Under the pieces are notes generated by a model, which ran no database searches, was not told the origin of the DNA, and worked only from the letters and a program-made list of their open reading frames with translations. A stretch of DNA of 33,781 nucleotides from positions 1-33,781 of the forward strand of contig CAIJPE010000092.1 of NCBI GenBank assembly GCA_903822435.1, read 5' to 3'. A program made the position numbers and the translations under genes. Below are positions 1 to 9,642 of the stretch, piece after piece. Source of the stretch: an uncultured beta proteobacterium. Its GTDB lineage: Bacteria > Pseudomonadota > Gammaproteobacteria > Burkholderiales > Burkholderiaceae_C. Numbering within the stretch: the stretch's first letter is position 1; the number at the start of each line of letters is the position of its first letter.

Positions 1-1867
<1,867 letters not shown>

Positions 1868-1937
1868 CCGGGCTGCCTCCTGGGGGCCATGCGGGCCGAT
1901 GTGCGTGCTAAACTCATTGGGTTTACCTCAGCGGAAA

Positions 1938-1958
1938 TTCAGGCTGCGTTCAGGCTGC
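1938..1958 (+). repeat. Tandem 10-bp direct repeat upstream of rpsB
   Basis: The decamer TTCAGGCTGC occurs twice (1938-1947 and 1949-1958), with starts 11 bases apart, about one helical turn. It lies in the 281-base divergent dadA/rpsB region. Spacing on one face of the helix would suit a protein site, but chance is not excluded. Confidence 0.4.
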
Positions 1959-2052
1959 TTGCGGGCTTATTTGCCGGCGGTGGCGCAGAGTGGTGCAGGG
2001 TGGTGCTGGGGCTGGACAAATCGCGAACCCGACCGAACCAAGGTGTCGTGGT

Positions 2053-2076
2053 CCTGGCTTCCCGCGAGGGAGGCAG
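2053..2076 (+). promoter_or_regulatory. rpsB leader hairpin with GCGA tetraloop
   Basis: The arms 2053-2063 and 2068-2076 plus one base form ten pairs (one G.U) with a single bulged G, closed by a GCGA (GNRA-type) loop at 2064-2067. It sits about 72 bases before the rpsB ATG. In enterobacteria rpsB is autoregulated by S2 through its leader, so this is a plausible candidate leader structure, but I have not matched it to a known leader consensus. Confidence 0.4.
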
Positions 2077-2148
2077 GTGCATCGAAACATGCCCCGACCC
2101 AGGCAACGATCAAACGGCGGGATTCTAGACTCAACCTTCGGAGTTCTC

Positions 2149-2895
2149 ATGACTGTCTCCATGCGTGAAATGCTGGAAGCCGGTGTCCATTTCGGACACC
2201 AGACGCGCTTCTGGAACCCCAAGATGGCCCCGTACATCTACGGCCATCGCAACAAGATCCACATCATCAACCTCGAGAAGACGCAGCCGCTCTTCGAAGA
2301 GGCGATGAAGTTCATCCGCCAGCTCAGCAGCAAGCGCGGCACGATCCTCATGATCGGCACCAAGCGCCAGGCGCGCGAAGTCATTGCGCTGGAAGCCCAG
2401 CGTTGCGGCATGCCCTACGTCGACCAGCGCTGGCTCGGCGGCATGATGACCAACTTCAAGACCGTCAAGGGTTCCTTGAAGAAGCTCAAGGACATGCAGG
2501 CGACCAAGGACGCCGGCACCGAGCAGATGATCAAGAAGGAAGCCCTGCTGTTCGATCGCGAGCTGGTCAAGCTCGAGAAGGACATCGGCGGCATCCAGGA
2601 CATGGCCTCGTTGCCTGACGCCATGTTCGTGATCGACGTCGGCTACCACAAGATCGCGGTGGCCGAGGCCAAGAAGCTGGGCATCCCCGTGATCGGCATC
2701 GTCGACACGAACCACTCGCCCATCGGCATCGACTACGTCATCCCGGGCAACGACGACTCGGCCAAGGCCGTGGCGCTGTATGCGCGCGCGGTGGCGGACG
2801 CCGTGCTGGAAGGCAAGGCCAACGCGACCAGCGATGTCGTGCAGGCCGTCTCGGCCGCCGGCGACGAGTTCGTGGAAGTCAGCGAAGAAGCCTGA
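2149..2895 (+). CDS. rpsB: 30S ribosomal protein S2
   Basis: A 248-residue protein with the conserved S2 opening ([20 protein letters not shown]) and the S2 signature around [23 protein letters not shown]2 binds the head-body junction of the small subunit late in assembly and is needed for S1 docking. The ATG at 2149 follows CGGAG with good spacing; longer in-frame extensions upstream have no family support. It opens the cluster rpsB-tsf-pyrH-frr that is conserved across many bacteria. The 102 bases after its stop contain two stem-loops before tsf. Confidence 0.98.
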   Translation: MTVSMREMLEAGVHFGHQTRFWNPKMAPYIYGHRNKIHIINLEKTQPLFEEAMKFIRQLSSKRGTILMIGTKRQAREVIALEAQRCGMPYVDQRWLGGMMTNFKTVKGSLKKLKDMQATKDAGTEQMIKKEALLFDRELVKLEKDIGGIQDMASLPDAMFVIDVGYHKIAVAEAKKLGIPVIGIVDTNHSPIGIDYVIPGNDDSAKAVALYARAVADAVLEGKANATSDVVQAVSAAGDEFVEVSEEA

Positions 2896-2896
2896 C

Positions 2897-2932
2897 GCCC
2901 CTTCGAGGGGCCGCGCCGGCCATGCCGCGCGG
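2897..2932 (+). terminator. Paired stem-loops between rpsB and tsf (possible attenuator)
   Basis: Two adjacent hairpins are visible: GCCCCT/AGGGGC with a 3-base loop (2897-2911), and CCGCGC/GCGCGG with a 10-base loop (2911-2932). They share one base, so they may compete. Neither is followed by a T-run. A partial block here could lower tsf relative to rpsB, or stabilise the 3' end of rpsB mRNA. Confidence 0.4.
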
Positions 2933-2997
2933 CCCATCCTGCCAACCGGGCGCCGAGGGCCTCCGGTTCGCGCTCTGCATGGAATGGAGAAAAGACG

Positions 2998-3918
2998 ATG
3001 CCCGCAATCACTGCAAGCATGGTGGCCGAGTTGCGCGCCAAGACCGACGCCCCGATGATGGAGTGCAAGAAGGCGCTCACCGAGGCTGACGGCGATGCCG
3101 CCCGCGCCGAAGAAATCCTGCGCGTCAAGCTGGGCAACAAGGCCAGCAAGGCAGCGGCCCGCATCACGGCCGAAGGCGTGATCTCCGTCTCGATCAACGG
3201 CACCACGGGCGCCATGGTCGAGATCAACTGCGAGACCGACTTCGTTTCCAAGAACGACTCATTCCTCGGCTTCACACGCTCCGTGGCCGCCCTGGTGGCC
3301 GAGCACGCGCCGGCCGACGTGGCCGCGCTGGGGGCGCTGCCCCTGTCGCAAGACGGCTTCGGCCCGACGGTAGAGGACGTGCGCCGCGGCCTGATCGGCA
3401 AGATCGGCGAGAACCTGTCGGTGCGCCGCTTCAAGCGCTACGCCGGCGGTGGCCAGTTGGCCAGCTACCTGCACGGCACGCGCATCGGCGTGCTGGTCGA
3501 ATTCAAGGGCGACGAAGTGGCCGCCAAGGACGTGGCCATGCACATCGCCGCCATGAAGCCGGTCTCGCTGGCGTCCAGCGAGGTGCCCGCCGACCTGATC
3601 GAGAAAGAACGCCGCGTGGCGGCGGAGAAGGCGTCGGAAGACGCAGCTGCCGCGGTGGCCGCCGGCAAGCCCGTGCAGTCGCCCGAGATCGTGGCCAAGC
3701 GCGTCGAGGGCTCGGTGCAGAAGTTCCTGAAGGAGGTCTCGTTGCTCAACCAGGCCTTCGTCAAAAACGACAAGCAGACCGTCGAGCAGATGCTCAAGGA
3801 AAAGGCAACCCAGGTGGCCGGCTTCACCCTGTACGTGGTGGGCGAGGGCATCGAGAAGAAGGTCGACGACTTCGCCGCCGAAGTCGCAGCCCAGGTTGCG
3901 GCCGCCAAGGCGCAGTGA
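2998..3918 (+). CDS. tsf: Elongation factor Ts
   Basis: A 306-residue guanine-nucleotide exchange factor for EF-Tu. The N-terminal UBA-like domain (about residues 1-55) carries the signature [19 protein letters not shown], followed by the TDFVSKN motif (about residues 80-86) that contacts EF-Tu and then the two dimerisation subdomains. Length is slightly above the E. coli protein (283) and usual for betaproteobacteria. The ATG at 2998 is preceded by GGAG about 9 bases upstream. It is the second gene of the rpsB run and is followed by a strong hairpin, so pyrH may be partly uncoupled from it. Confidence 0.98.
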   Translation: MPAITASMVAELRAKTDAPMMECKKALTEADGDAARAEEILRVKLGNKASKAAARITAEGVISVSINGTTGAMVEINCETDFVSKNDSFLGFTRSVAALVAEHAPADVAALGALPLSQDGFGPTVEDVRRGLIGKIGENLSVRRFKRYAGGGQLASYLHGTRIGVLVEFKGDEVAAKDVAMHIAAMKPVSLASSEVPADLIEKERRVAAEKASEDAAAAVAAGKPVQSPEIVAKRVEGSVQKFLKEVSLLNQAFVKNDKQTVEQMLKEKATQVAGFTLYVVGEGIEKKVDDFAAEVAAQVAAAKAQ

Positions 3919-3935
3919 CCCGCGAGCCCCGTCCC

Positions 3936-3961
3936 GAGGCCGGTGCCGAAGCGCCGGCCTC
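3936..3961 (+). terminator. Strong hairpin after tsf
   Basis: Arms 3936-3946 and 3951-3961 pair over 11 positions (ten Watson-Crick, one G.U) around a CGAA loop, 17 bases after the tsf stop. Only a weak pyrimidine-rich stretch follows. It could be a partial terminator or attenuator between tsf and pyrH. Confidence 0.5.
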
Positions 3962-4000
3962 CCGCCTTACACTGCGTGCTTTCTCGAAGGAGTCGATTCG

Positions 4001-4711
4001 ATGCCGGCGTACAAGCGCATCCTGCTGAAGCTGTCGGGCGAGGCGTTGATGGGCGATGACGCCTACGGCATCAACCGCGCGACCATCGTGCGCATGGTGC
4101 GCGAGGTGCAAGAAATCACCCAGCTGGGCTGCGAAGTGGCCGTCGTCATCGGGGGTGGCAACATCTTCCGCGGCGTGGCAGGAGGGTCGGTGGGCATGGA
4201 TCGCGCCACGGCCGATTACATGGGCATGCTGGCCACCGTGATGAACGCACTGGCCCTGGCCGACACCATGCGCCAGGAAGGCATGACGGCCCGCGTGATG
4301 TCGGCCATCGGCATCGAGCAGGTGGTCGAGCCTTATGTGCGCCCCAAGGCCCTGCAGTACCTCGAAGAGGGCAAGATCGTCGTCTTCGCTGCCGGCACCG
4401 GCAACCCTTTCTTCACCACCGACACGGCGGCCGCCCTCCGCGGCGCCGAGATCGGTGCGCAGGTGGTGCTCAAAGCCACCAAGGTGGATGGGGTGTACAC
4501 CGCGGATCCCATGAAGGACCCGAAGGCCACGCGCTACACCACCATTTCCTTCGACGAAGTCATTGCCCGCCACCTGCAGGTGATGGACGCCACCGCCTTC
4601 GCCCTGTGCCGTGACCAGAAGCTGCCGATCAAGGTGTTCAGCATCTTCAAACCCGGTGCGCTGAAGCGGGTGGTCCTCGGCGAGGACGAGGGCACGCTGG
4701 TTCATGTATAG
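4001..4711 (+). CDS. pyrH: Uridylate kinase (UMP kinase)
   Basis: A 236-residue bacterial UMP kinase of the amino-acid-kinase fold, unrelated to eukaryotic UMP/CMP kinases. It phosphorylates UMP to UDP with ATP in the cytosol, feeding nucleotide and peptidoglycan-precursor pools, and is normally a hexamer activated by GTP and inhibited by UTP. Visible signatures are [12 protein letters not shown] (residues 5-16), [10 protein letters not shown] (UMP/phosphate loop) and the ATP-binding stretch [13 protein letters not shown]. The ATG at 4001 has GAAGGAG about 8 bases upstream; a longer upstream extension lacks family similarity. Its place between tsf and frr is the standard bacterial order. Confidence 0.98.
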   Translation: MPAYKRILLKLSGEALMGDDAYGINRATIVRMVREVQEITQLGCEVAVVIGGGNIFRGVAGGSVGMDRATADYMGMLATVMNALALADTMRQEGMTARVMSAIGIEQVVEPYVRPKALQYLEEGKIVVFAAGTGNPFFTTDTAAALRGAEIGAQVVLKATKVDGVYTADPMKDPKATRYTTISFDEVIARHLQVMDATAFALCRDQKLPIKVFSIFKPGALKRVVLGEDEGTLVHV

Positions 4712-4806
4712 CCCCCGAGCTTGCTATCGCTCGCTACCCCCCGAGGGGGCCGTCAGCCTGCGGCCCGGTGAAGCCGGTCCCGCGTCTGGAGGCTTGTGCG
4801 GGTGCC
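4712..4806 (+). repeat. GC-rich intergenic element resembling a dispersed Comamonadaceae repeat
   Basis: The 143-base gap between pyrH and frr starts with a C-run, then TTGCTATCGCTCGCTA, a CCCCC-CGA-GGGGG hairpin near 4737-4750, and CAGCCTGCGGCCCGGTGAAG leading into a second small stem. This pattern is what I recall, from memory only, of a dispersed intergenic element common in Comamonadaceae genomes. Only one copy is visible in this window, so repetitiveness is unproven and the right boundary is approximate. Confidence 0.45.
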
Positions 4807-4854
4807 TTCCGCCCCGGACAGTTCGGGTGGTGCTGGGCGCCACGGAGAACTTTG

Positions 4855-5415
4855 ATGACCATCGCTGAGATCAAGAAGACGGCCGAGCAGAAAATGGCGC
4901 GGTCGATCGAATCGTTCAAGAACGAGTTGCACAAGATCCGCACGGGGCGTGCCCACCCCGGCCTGCTCGATCAGGTGCATGTCGACTACTACGGCTCGAT
5001 GGTGCCCATCAGCCAGGTCGCCAACGTGACGCTGCTCGACGCGCGCACGATCAGCGTGCAGGCCTGGGAAAAGGGCATGTCGGCGAAGATCGAAAAGGCC
5101 ATTCGCGAGTCGGACCTCGGCCTGAACCCGGCCTCGCAGGGCGACCTGCTGCGCGTGCCGATGCCGGCCCTGACCGAAGAGCGCCGCAAGGAACTGACCA
5201 AGGTCGTGCGCCATGCCGGCGAAGACGCCAAGATCGCCGTGCGCAGCGTGCGCCGTGAAGCCAACGAGCACCTGAAGAAGCTGCTCAAGGACAAGGCCGT
5301 GACCGAGGACGAAGAGCGCCGCTCGCAGGACGAGGTGCAGCGCATGACCGACCGCACCATCGGCGAGATCGATCGCCTCGTGCAGGGCAAGGAGGCGGAA
5401 GTCATGGCCGTCTGA
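4855..5415 (+). CDS. frr: Ribosome recycling factor
   Basis: A 186-residue RRF, the usual length. With EF-G it splits post-termination ribosomes so that subunits can be reused. The core features are present: the long three-helix bundle with [19 protein letters not shown] near the N-terminus, [14 protein letters not shown] after the small beta domain, and the basic C-terminal helix ([19 protein letters not shown]). The ATG at 4855 is preceded by CGGAGAAC. It follows the repeat-bearing gap after pyrH and is only 25 bases from uppS. Confidence 0.98.
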   Translation: MTIAEIKKTAEQKMARSIESFKNELHKIRTGRAHPGLLDQVHVDYYGSMVPISQVANVTLLDARTISVQAWEKGMSAKIEKAIRESDLGLNPASQGDLLRVPMPALTEERRKELTKVVRHAGEDAKIAVRSVRREANEHLKKLLKDKAVTEDEERRSQDEVQRMTDRTIGEIDRLVQGKEAEVMAV

Positions 5416-5440
5416 GCCTGCCTTCCGAGCCCACCCGCCC

Positions 5441-6208
<768 letters not shown>

Positions 6209-6213
6209 GCGGG

Positions 6214-7080
6214 ATGCTGCGGCAGCGTGTCATCACCGCCCTCGTCCTCGTGGCCCTGCTCCTTGCATCGCTGATGAGCGCCAGCCGATGGCCCTTTGCG
6301 CTGCTCACGCTGGCCCTGATGGCCGCTGCCGGCTGGGAATGGGGCCGCCTGAACCAGGCCCCTGAAATGGGCGCGCTGGCTCTGGGCGCGGGCGTGGCCG
6401 CAGGAGGCCTGTTGGCGCTGCGGGCCGGGCTCGATGGCCAGGCCCCCGCCACCTTGTGGTGGGCCGTGCTGCTGGCCTGGTTGGTGGGCGGGCCGGCCGT
6501 CTTGCGCGGCGGCCCTGCCGCCTGGCCCCGGGTGCCGCGCGGCGTGCGCTGGATGCTGGGCCTGGCCCTGCTCTGGGCGGCCTGGCTGGCCCTGGCGCAG
6601 GCCCGAGCGGCCGGCATCAACTTCATGCTCTCGGCACTTTGCCTGGTGTGGATGGCCGACATCGCGGCCTACTTCGGTGGGCGTGCCTTCGGCCACCGCA
6701 AGCTGGCCCTGAGCATCAGCCCGGGCAAGAGCTGGGAGGGCGTGTGGTCGGGCATGGCCGGGGTGCTGCTTCTGGGCGTGTTCTGGCATTGGCTGGACGG
6801 CCAATTCGCCAGCGGCGTCCACGCCTTCGACGGCCCCAGCCTGTACAGCCGCCTGCTGGGCAGCCTGGGGTGGGCCGGCATGGGCCTGTGCCTGCTGGCC
6901 CTGGCCGGCCTGAGCGTGGTGGGCGACCTGATCGAGTCCCTCGTCAAGCGCGCGGCCGGTGCAAAGGACAGCAGCGGCCTGCTGCCCGGCCACGGTGGCG
7001 TGCTCGACCGCGTGGACGCCTTGCTGCCCGTGCTGCCGGCGGCCCTGGCCCTCGCCACCCTGGGCCTGGGGGCCGCATGA
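6214..7080 (+). CDS. cdsA: Phosphatidate cytidylyltransferase (CDP-diacylglycerol synthase)
   Basis: A 288-residue, strongly hydrophobic inner-membrane enzyme that makes CDP-diacylglycerol from CTP and phosphatidate, the branch point to all bacterial phospholipids. Several membrane segments are evident, starting with residues about 6-22. The family signature near the C-terminus is complete: SLVKRAAGAKDSSGLLPGHG continuing to GVLDR, with the conserved KD and D residues. The ATG at 6214 lies 5 bases after the uppS stop. Its end overlaps dxr by an ATGA, implying translational coupling. Confidence 0.97.
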   Translation: MLRQRVITALVLVALLLASLMSASRWPFALLTLALMAAAGWEWGRLNQAPEMGALALGAGVAAGGLLALRAGLDGQAPATLWWAVLLAWLVGGPAVLRGGPAAWPRVPRGVRWMLGLALLWAAWLALAQARAAGINFMLSALCLVWMADIAAYFGGRAFGHRKLALSISPGKSWEGVWSGMAGVLLLGVFWHWLDGQFASGVHAFDGPSLYSRLLGSLGWAGMGLCLLALAGLSVVGDLIESLVKRAAGAKDSSGLLPGHGGVLDRVDALLPVLPAALALATLGLGAA

Positions 7081-8270
7081 TGGCCGCGCCGCAGCGCCTG
7101 GTCATCCTGGGCTCCACTGGCTCGGTGGGCACCAGCACGCTGGACGTCGTCGCCCGCCATCCGGGCCGTTTCGAGGTGGTGGGCCTGAGTGCCTACCAGC
7201 GGGTCGATGTGCTGGCCGAGCAATGCCGCCGGTTCCGCCCCAGGATCGCCGTGGTGCCCACCGAGTCGCGTGCCGCCGAGTTGCGCGCGCTGTTGCGCGC
7301 CGATGGGCTTTCCACCGCCGTGCGCGTCGGGCCCGAGGCCCTGTGCGAGATGGCCGCGGACGACGGCGTTGACAGCGTGATGGCCGCCATCGTGGGGGCG
7401 GCCGGCCTGGCGCCCTGCATGGCCGCCGCGCGGGCCGGCAAGCGGCTGCTCCTGGCCAACAAGGAGGCCCTGGTGGTGGGCGGCGCCCTGTTCATGAGCG
7501 CCGTGGCCGCCGGGGGTGCCACGTTGCTGCCCATCGACAGCGAGCACTCGGCCATCTTCCAGTGCCTGCCCGAAGACCGCGGCCGTTGGGCTTCGCACAT
7601 CGACCACATCGTGCTCACGGCCAGCGGCGGCCCGTTCAGGTCGCGCGACCCGGCCACGCTGCACAGCGTCACGCCCGACCAGGCCGTGGCCCACCCCAAC
7701 TGGGTGATGGGCCGCAAGATCTCGGTCGATTCGGCCACCATGATGAACAAGGCGCTGGAGGTCATCGAGGCCCGCTGGCTCTTCGACCTCGCGCCCGAGT
7801 GCATCCGCGTGGTGATCCACCCGCAGAGCATCATCCATTCGATGGTGGTGTGCCGCGACGGCTCGGTGCTGGCCCAGCTGGGCACGCCCGACATGAAGGT
7901 GCCGATCGCCTACGGGCTGTCGTTCCCCGAGCGCATCGAGTCGGGTGCGGCACGGCTTGATTTCCTGAAGATGCAGTCGCTGACCTTCGACCCGCCCGAC
8001 CCGGCCCGCTTCCCGGGGCTGCAGCTGGCCTGGGACGCCCTGAAGGCACCGCCCGGCACCACCGCGGTGCTCAACGCCGCCAACGAAGAGGCCGTGTCGG
8101 CCTTTCTCTCGGGAACCATCGGCTTCACGGCGATTCATTCGGTCAATGCCCGCACGCTCGAACGCCTGCCGCCTGACCTTCCCGCCGACCATCGGCTGGA
8201 CGATCTGCTCGATCTCGACCATCGGGCCCGCCGTGCGGCGCAGTCCGTGATGAAGGAACTCTCCGCGTGA
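7077..8270 (+). CDS. dxr: 1-deoxy-D-xylulose-5-phosphate reductoisomerase
   Basis: A 397-residue enzyme of the MEP isoprenoid pathway. It rearranges and reduces DXP to 2-C-methyl-erythritol 4-phosphate using NADPH and a divalent metal, and is the target of fosmidomycin. The NADPH motif GSTGSVGTSTLDV is near the N-terminus, followed by LLANKEALVVGG, LPIDSEHSAIFQCL and the metal/substrate segment KISVDSATMMNKALEVIEA; IHPQSIIHSMV is further on. ATG 7077 overlaps the cdsA stop by 4 bases; the second ATG at 7080 is equally possible and changes one residue. It supplies the isoprenoid precursors used by uppS in the same cluster. Confidence 0.97.
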   Translation: MMAAPQRLVILGSTGSVGTSTLDVVARHPGRFEVVGLSAYQRVDVLAEQCRRFRPRIAVVPTESRAAELRALLRADGLSTAVRVGPEALCEMAADDGVDSVMAAIVGAAGLAPCMAAARAGKRLLLANKEALVVGGALFMSAVAAGGATLLPIDSEHSAIFQCLPEDRGRWASHIDHIVLTASGGPFRSRDPATLHSVTPDQAVAHPNWVMGRKISVDSATMMNKALEVIEARWLFDLAPECIRVVIHPQSIIHSMVVCRDGSVLAQLGTPDMKVPIAYGLSFPERIESGAARLDFLKMQSLTFDPPDPARFPGLQLAWDALKAPPGTTAVLNAANEEAVSAFLSGTIGFTAIHSVNARTLERLPPDLPADHRLDDLLDLDHRARRAAQSVMKELSA

Positions 8271-9637
8271 TCACCACCGTCCTGGCCTTCCTGTTCACCC
8301 TGGGCGTGCTCGTGGTCATCCACGAATTCGGCCACTACCGCGTGGCCGTGGCCTGCGGCGTCAAGGTGCTTCGTTTTTCCGTGGGCTTCGGGCGCGTGCT
8401 GTGGCGCCGGCAGGCCGGGCCCGACGCCACCGAATTCGTGCTGTGCGCGCTGCCGCTGGGTGGCTACGTCAAGATGCTGGACGAACGCGAAGGCGAGGTG
8501 AAGCCGTCCGAACTGAACCAGGCCTTCAACCGCAAGCCGCTGTGGCAGCGCACGGCCATCGTCTTCGCCGGCCCATTTGCCAACCTGATCATGGCGGTGG
8601 TGCTCTACAGCACCGCCTACTGGATCGGCATCGAAGAACCCAAGGCCGTCGTCGGCCCTCCGGTGGCCGGCAGCGCGGCCGAGCGAGGCGGCTTGCGCAC
8701 GGGCGACTGGGTCCGTTCGCTGGCGATCGATGGCGACGATTGGCAGGACGTGCGTTCGCTGACCGACCTGCGCTGGCAGTTGACCCAGGCGGCAATGCAG
8801 CAGCACTCGGTGCAACTGCAGGTCACCGACCGCGACGGCCGTGCGACGCGCACGCTGCGCCTGGATCTGGCGGGCCTGGAGCCTGCCGAACTCGACAGCA
8901 ACCTCGCCAAGAAGATCGGCCTGGGCGCGGCCTACAGCGAGCCCGTGCTCGGCGAGGTCAAGGCCGGCGGTCCGGCGGCGGCCGCGGGCCTGCTGCAGGG
9001 CGACCGCGTGCTGTCGGTGGACGGCGTGACCGTCCAGGACGCGCAGTCGCTGCGCGAACGCATCCGCGCGGGCGTCAAGGCTGGCAAGGCCGCGGCGCAG
9101 CACTGGCAGGTGGAGCGCGCCGGTCGCGTGCTGCCGATCGACCTCACGCCCCGCGTGGTGCGCGATGGCGACGCCAGCGTGGGCCGTATCGATGCCTTCG
9201 TCGGCCAGCCGCCCAGCATGGTCACCGTCCGACACGGGCCCCTGGAAGGCCTGCAGCAGGGCCTGGCGCGCACCTGGGAGGTCTCTTCGCTGACGGTGAA
9301 GATGCTCGGTCGCATGGTGGTCGGGCAGGCTTCTCTGAAGAACCTCAGCGGGCCGCTGACCATCGCCGACTACGCCGGCCAATCGGTGCAGCAGGGCCTG
9401 GCCTACTACCTCGGATTCCTCGCGCTGGTCAGCGTCAGCCTGGGTGTGCTGAACCTGCTGCCCCTGCCGATGCTCGATGGGGGCCACCTCATGTATTACA
9501 TTTTCGAAGGTGTGACCGGCCGCCCGGTTTCCGAGCTCTGGCTGGCGCGGCTGCAGCGTGGCGGCATCGTGGTGCTGCTGACGATGATGTCGGTCGCCCT
9601 GTTCAACGACGTGACCCGCCTGCTGGGCCTTCACTGA
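8267..9637 (+). CDS. rseP: Site-2 intramembrane zinc metalloprotease RseP
   Basis: A 456-residue M50 protease in the inner membrane. In E. coli RseP makes the second cut in the anti-sigma factor RseA during the envelope stress response and removes remnant signal peptides. The zinc site HEFGH (H19, E20, H23) lies in the first membrane segment and the third ligand motif in LNLLPLPMLDGGH (D404). Two PDZ-type domains fill the periplasmic part (about residues 115-300); the second contains GGPAAAAGLLQGDRVLSVDG. Start GTG 8267 overlaps the dxr stop by 4 bases. The following bamA and skp genes fit an envelope-assembly role. Confidence 0.96.
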   Translation: MITTVLAFLFTLGVLVVIHEFGHYRVAVACGVKVLRFSVGFGRVLWRRQAGPDATEFVLCALPLGGYVKMLDEREGEVKPSELNQAFNRKPLWQRTAIVFAGPFANLIMAVVLYSTAYWIGIEEPKAVVGPPVAGSAAERGGLRTGDWVRSLAIDGDDWQDVRSLTDLRWQLTQAAMQQHSVQLQVTDRDGRATRTLRLDLAGLEPAELDSNLAKKIGLGAAYSEPVLGEVKAGGPAAAAGLLQGDRVLSVDGVTVQDAQSLRERIRAGVKAGKAAAQHWQVERAGRVLPIDLTPRVVRDGDASVGRIDAFVGQPPSMVTVRHGPLEGLQQGLARTWEVSSLTVKMLGRMVVGQASLKNLSGPLTIADYAGQSVQQGLAYYLGFLALVSVSLGVLNLLPLPMLDGGHLMYYIFEGVTGRPVSELWLARLQRGGIVVLLTMMSVALFNDVTRLLGLH

Positions 9638-9642
9638 AATCC

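Noticed and set aside
1890..1930. Extended -10 (TGCTAAACT) for rpsB near 1905
   Set aside because: It matches the -10 consensus at only four positions, lacks a -35 box and lies over 200 bases from the gene, so it is too weak to list as a promoter.
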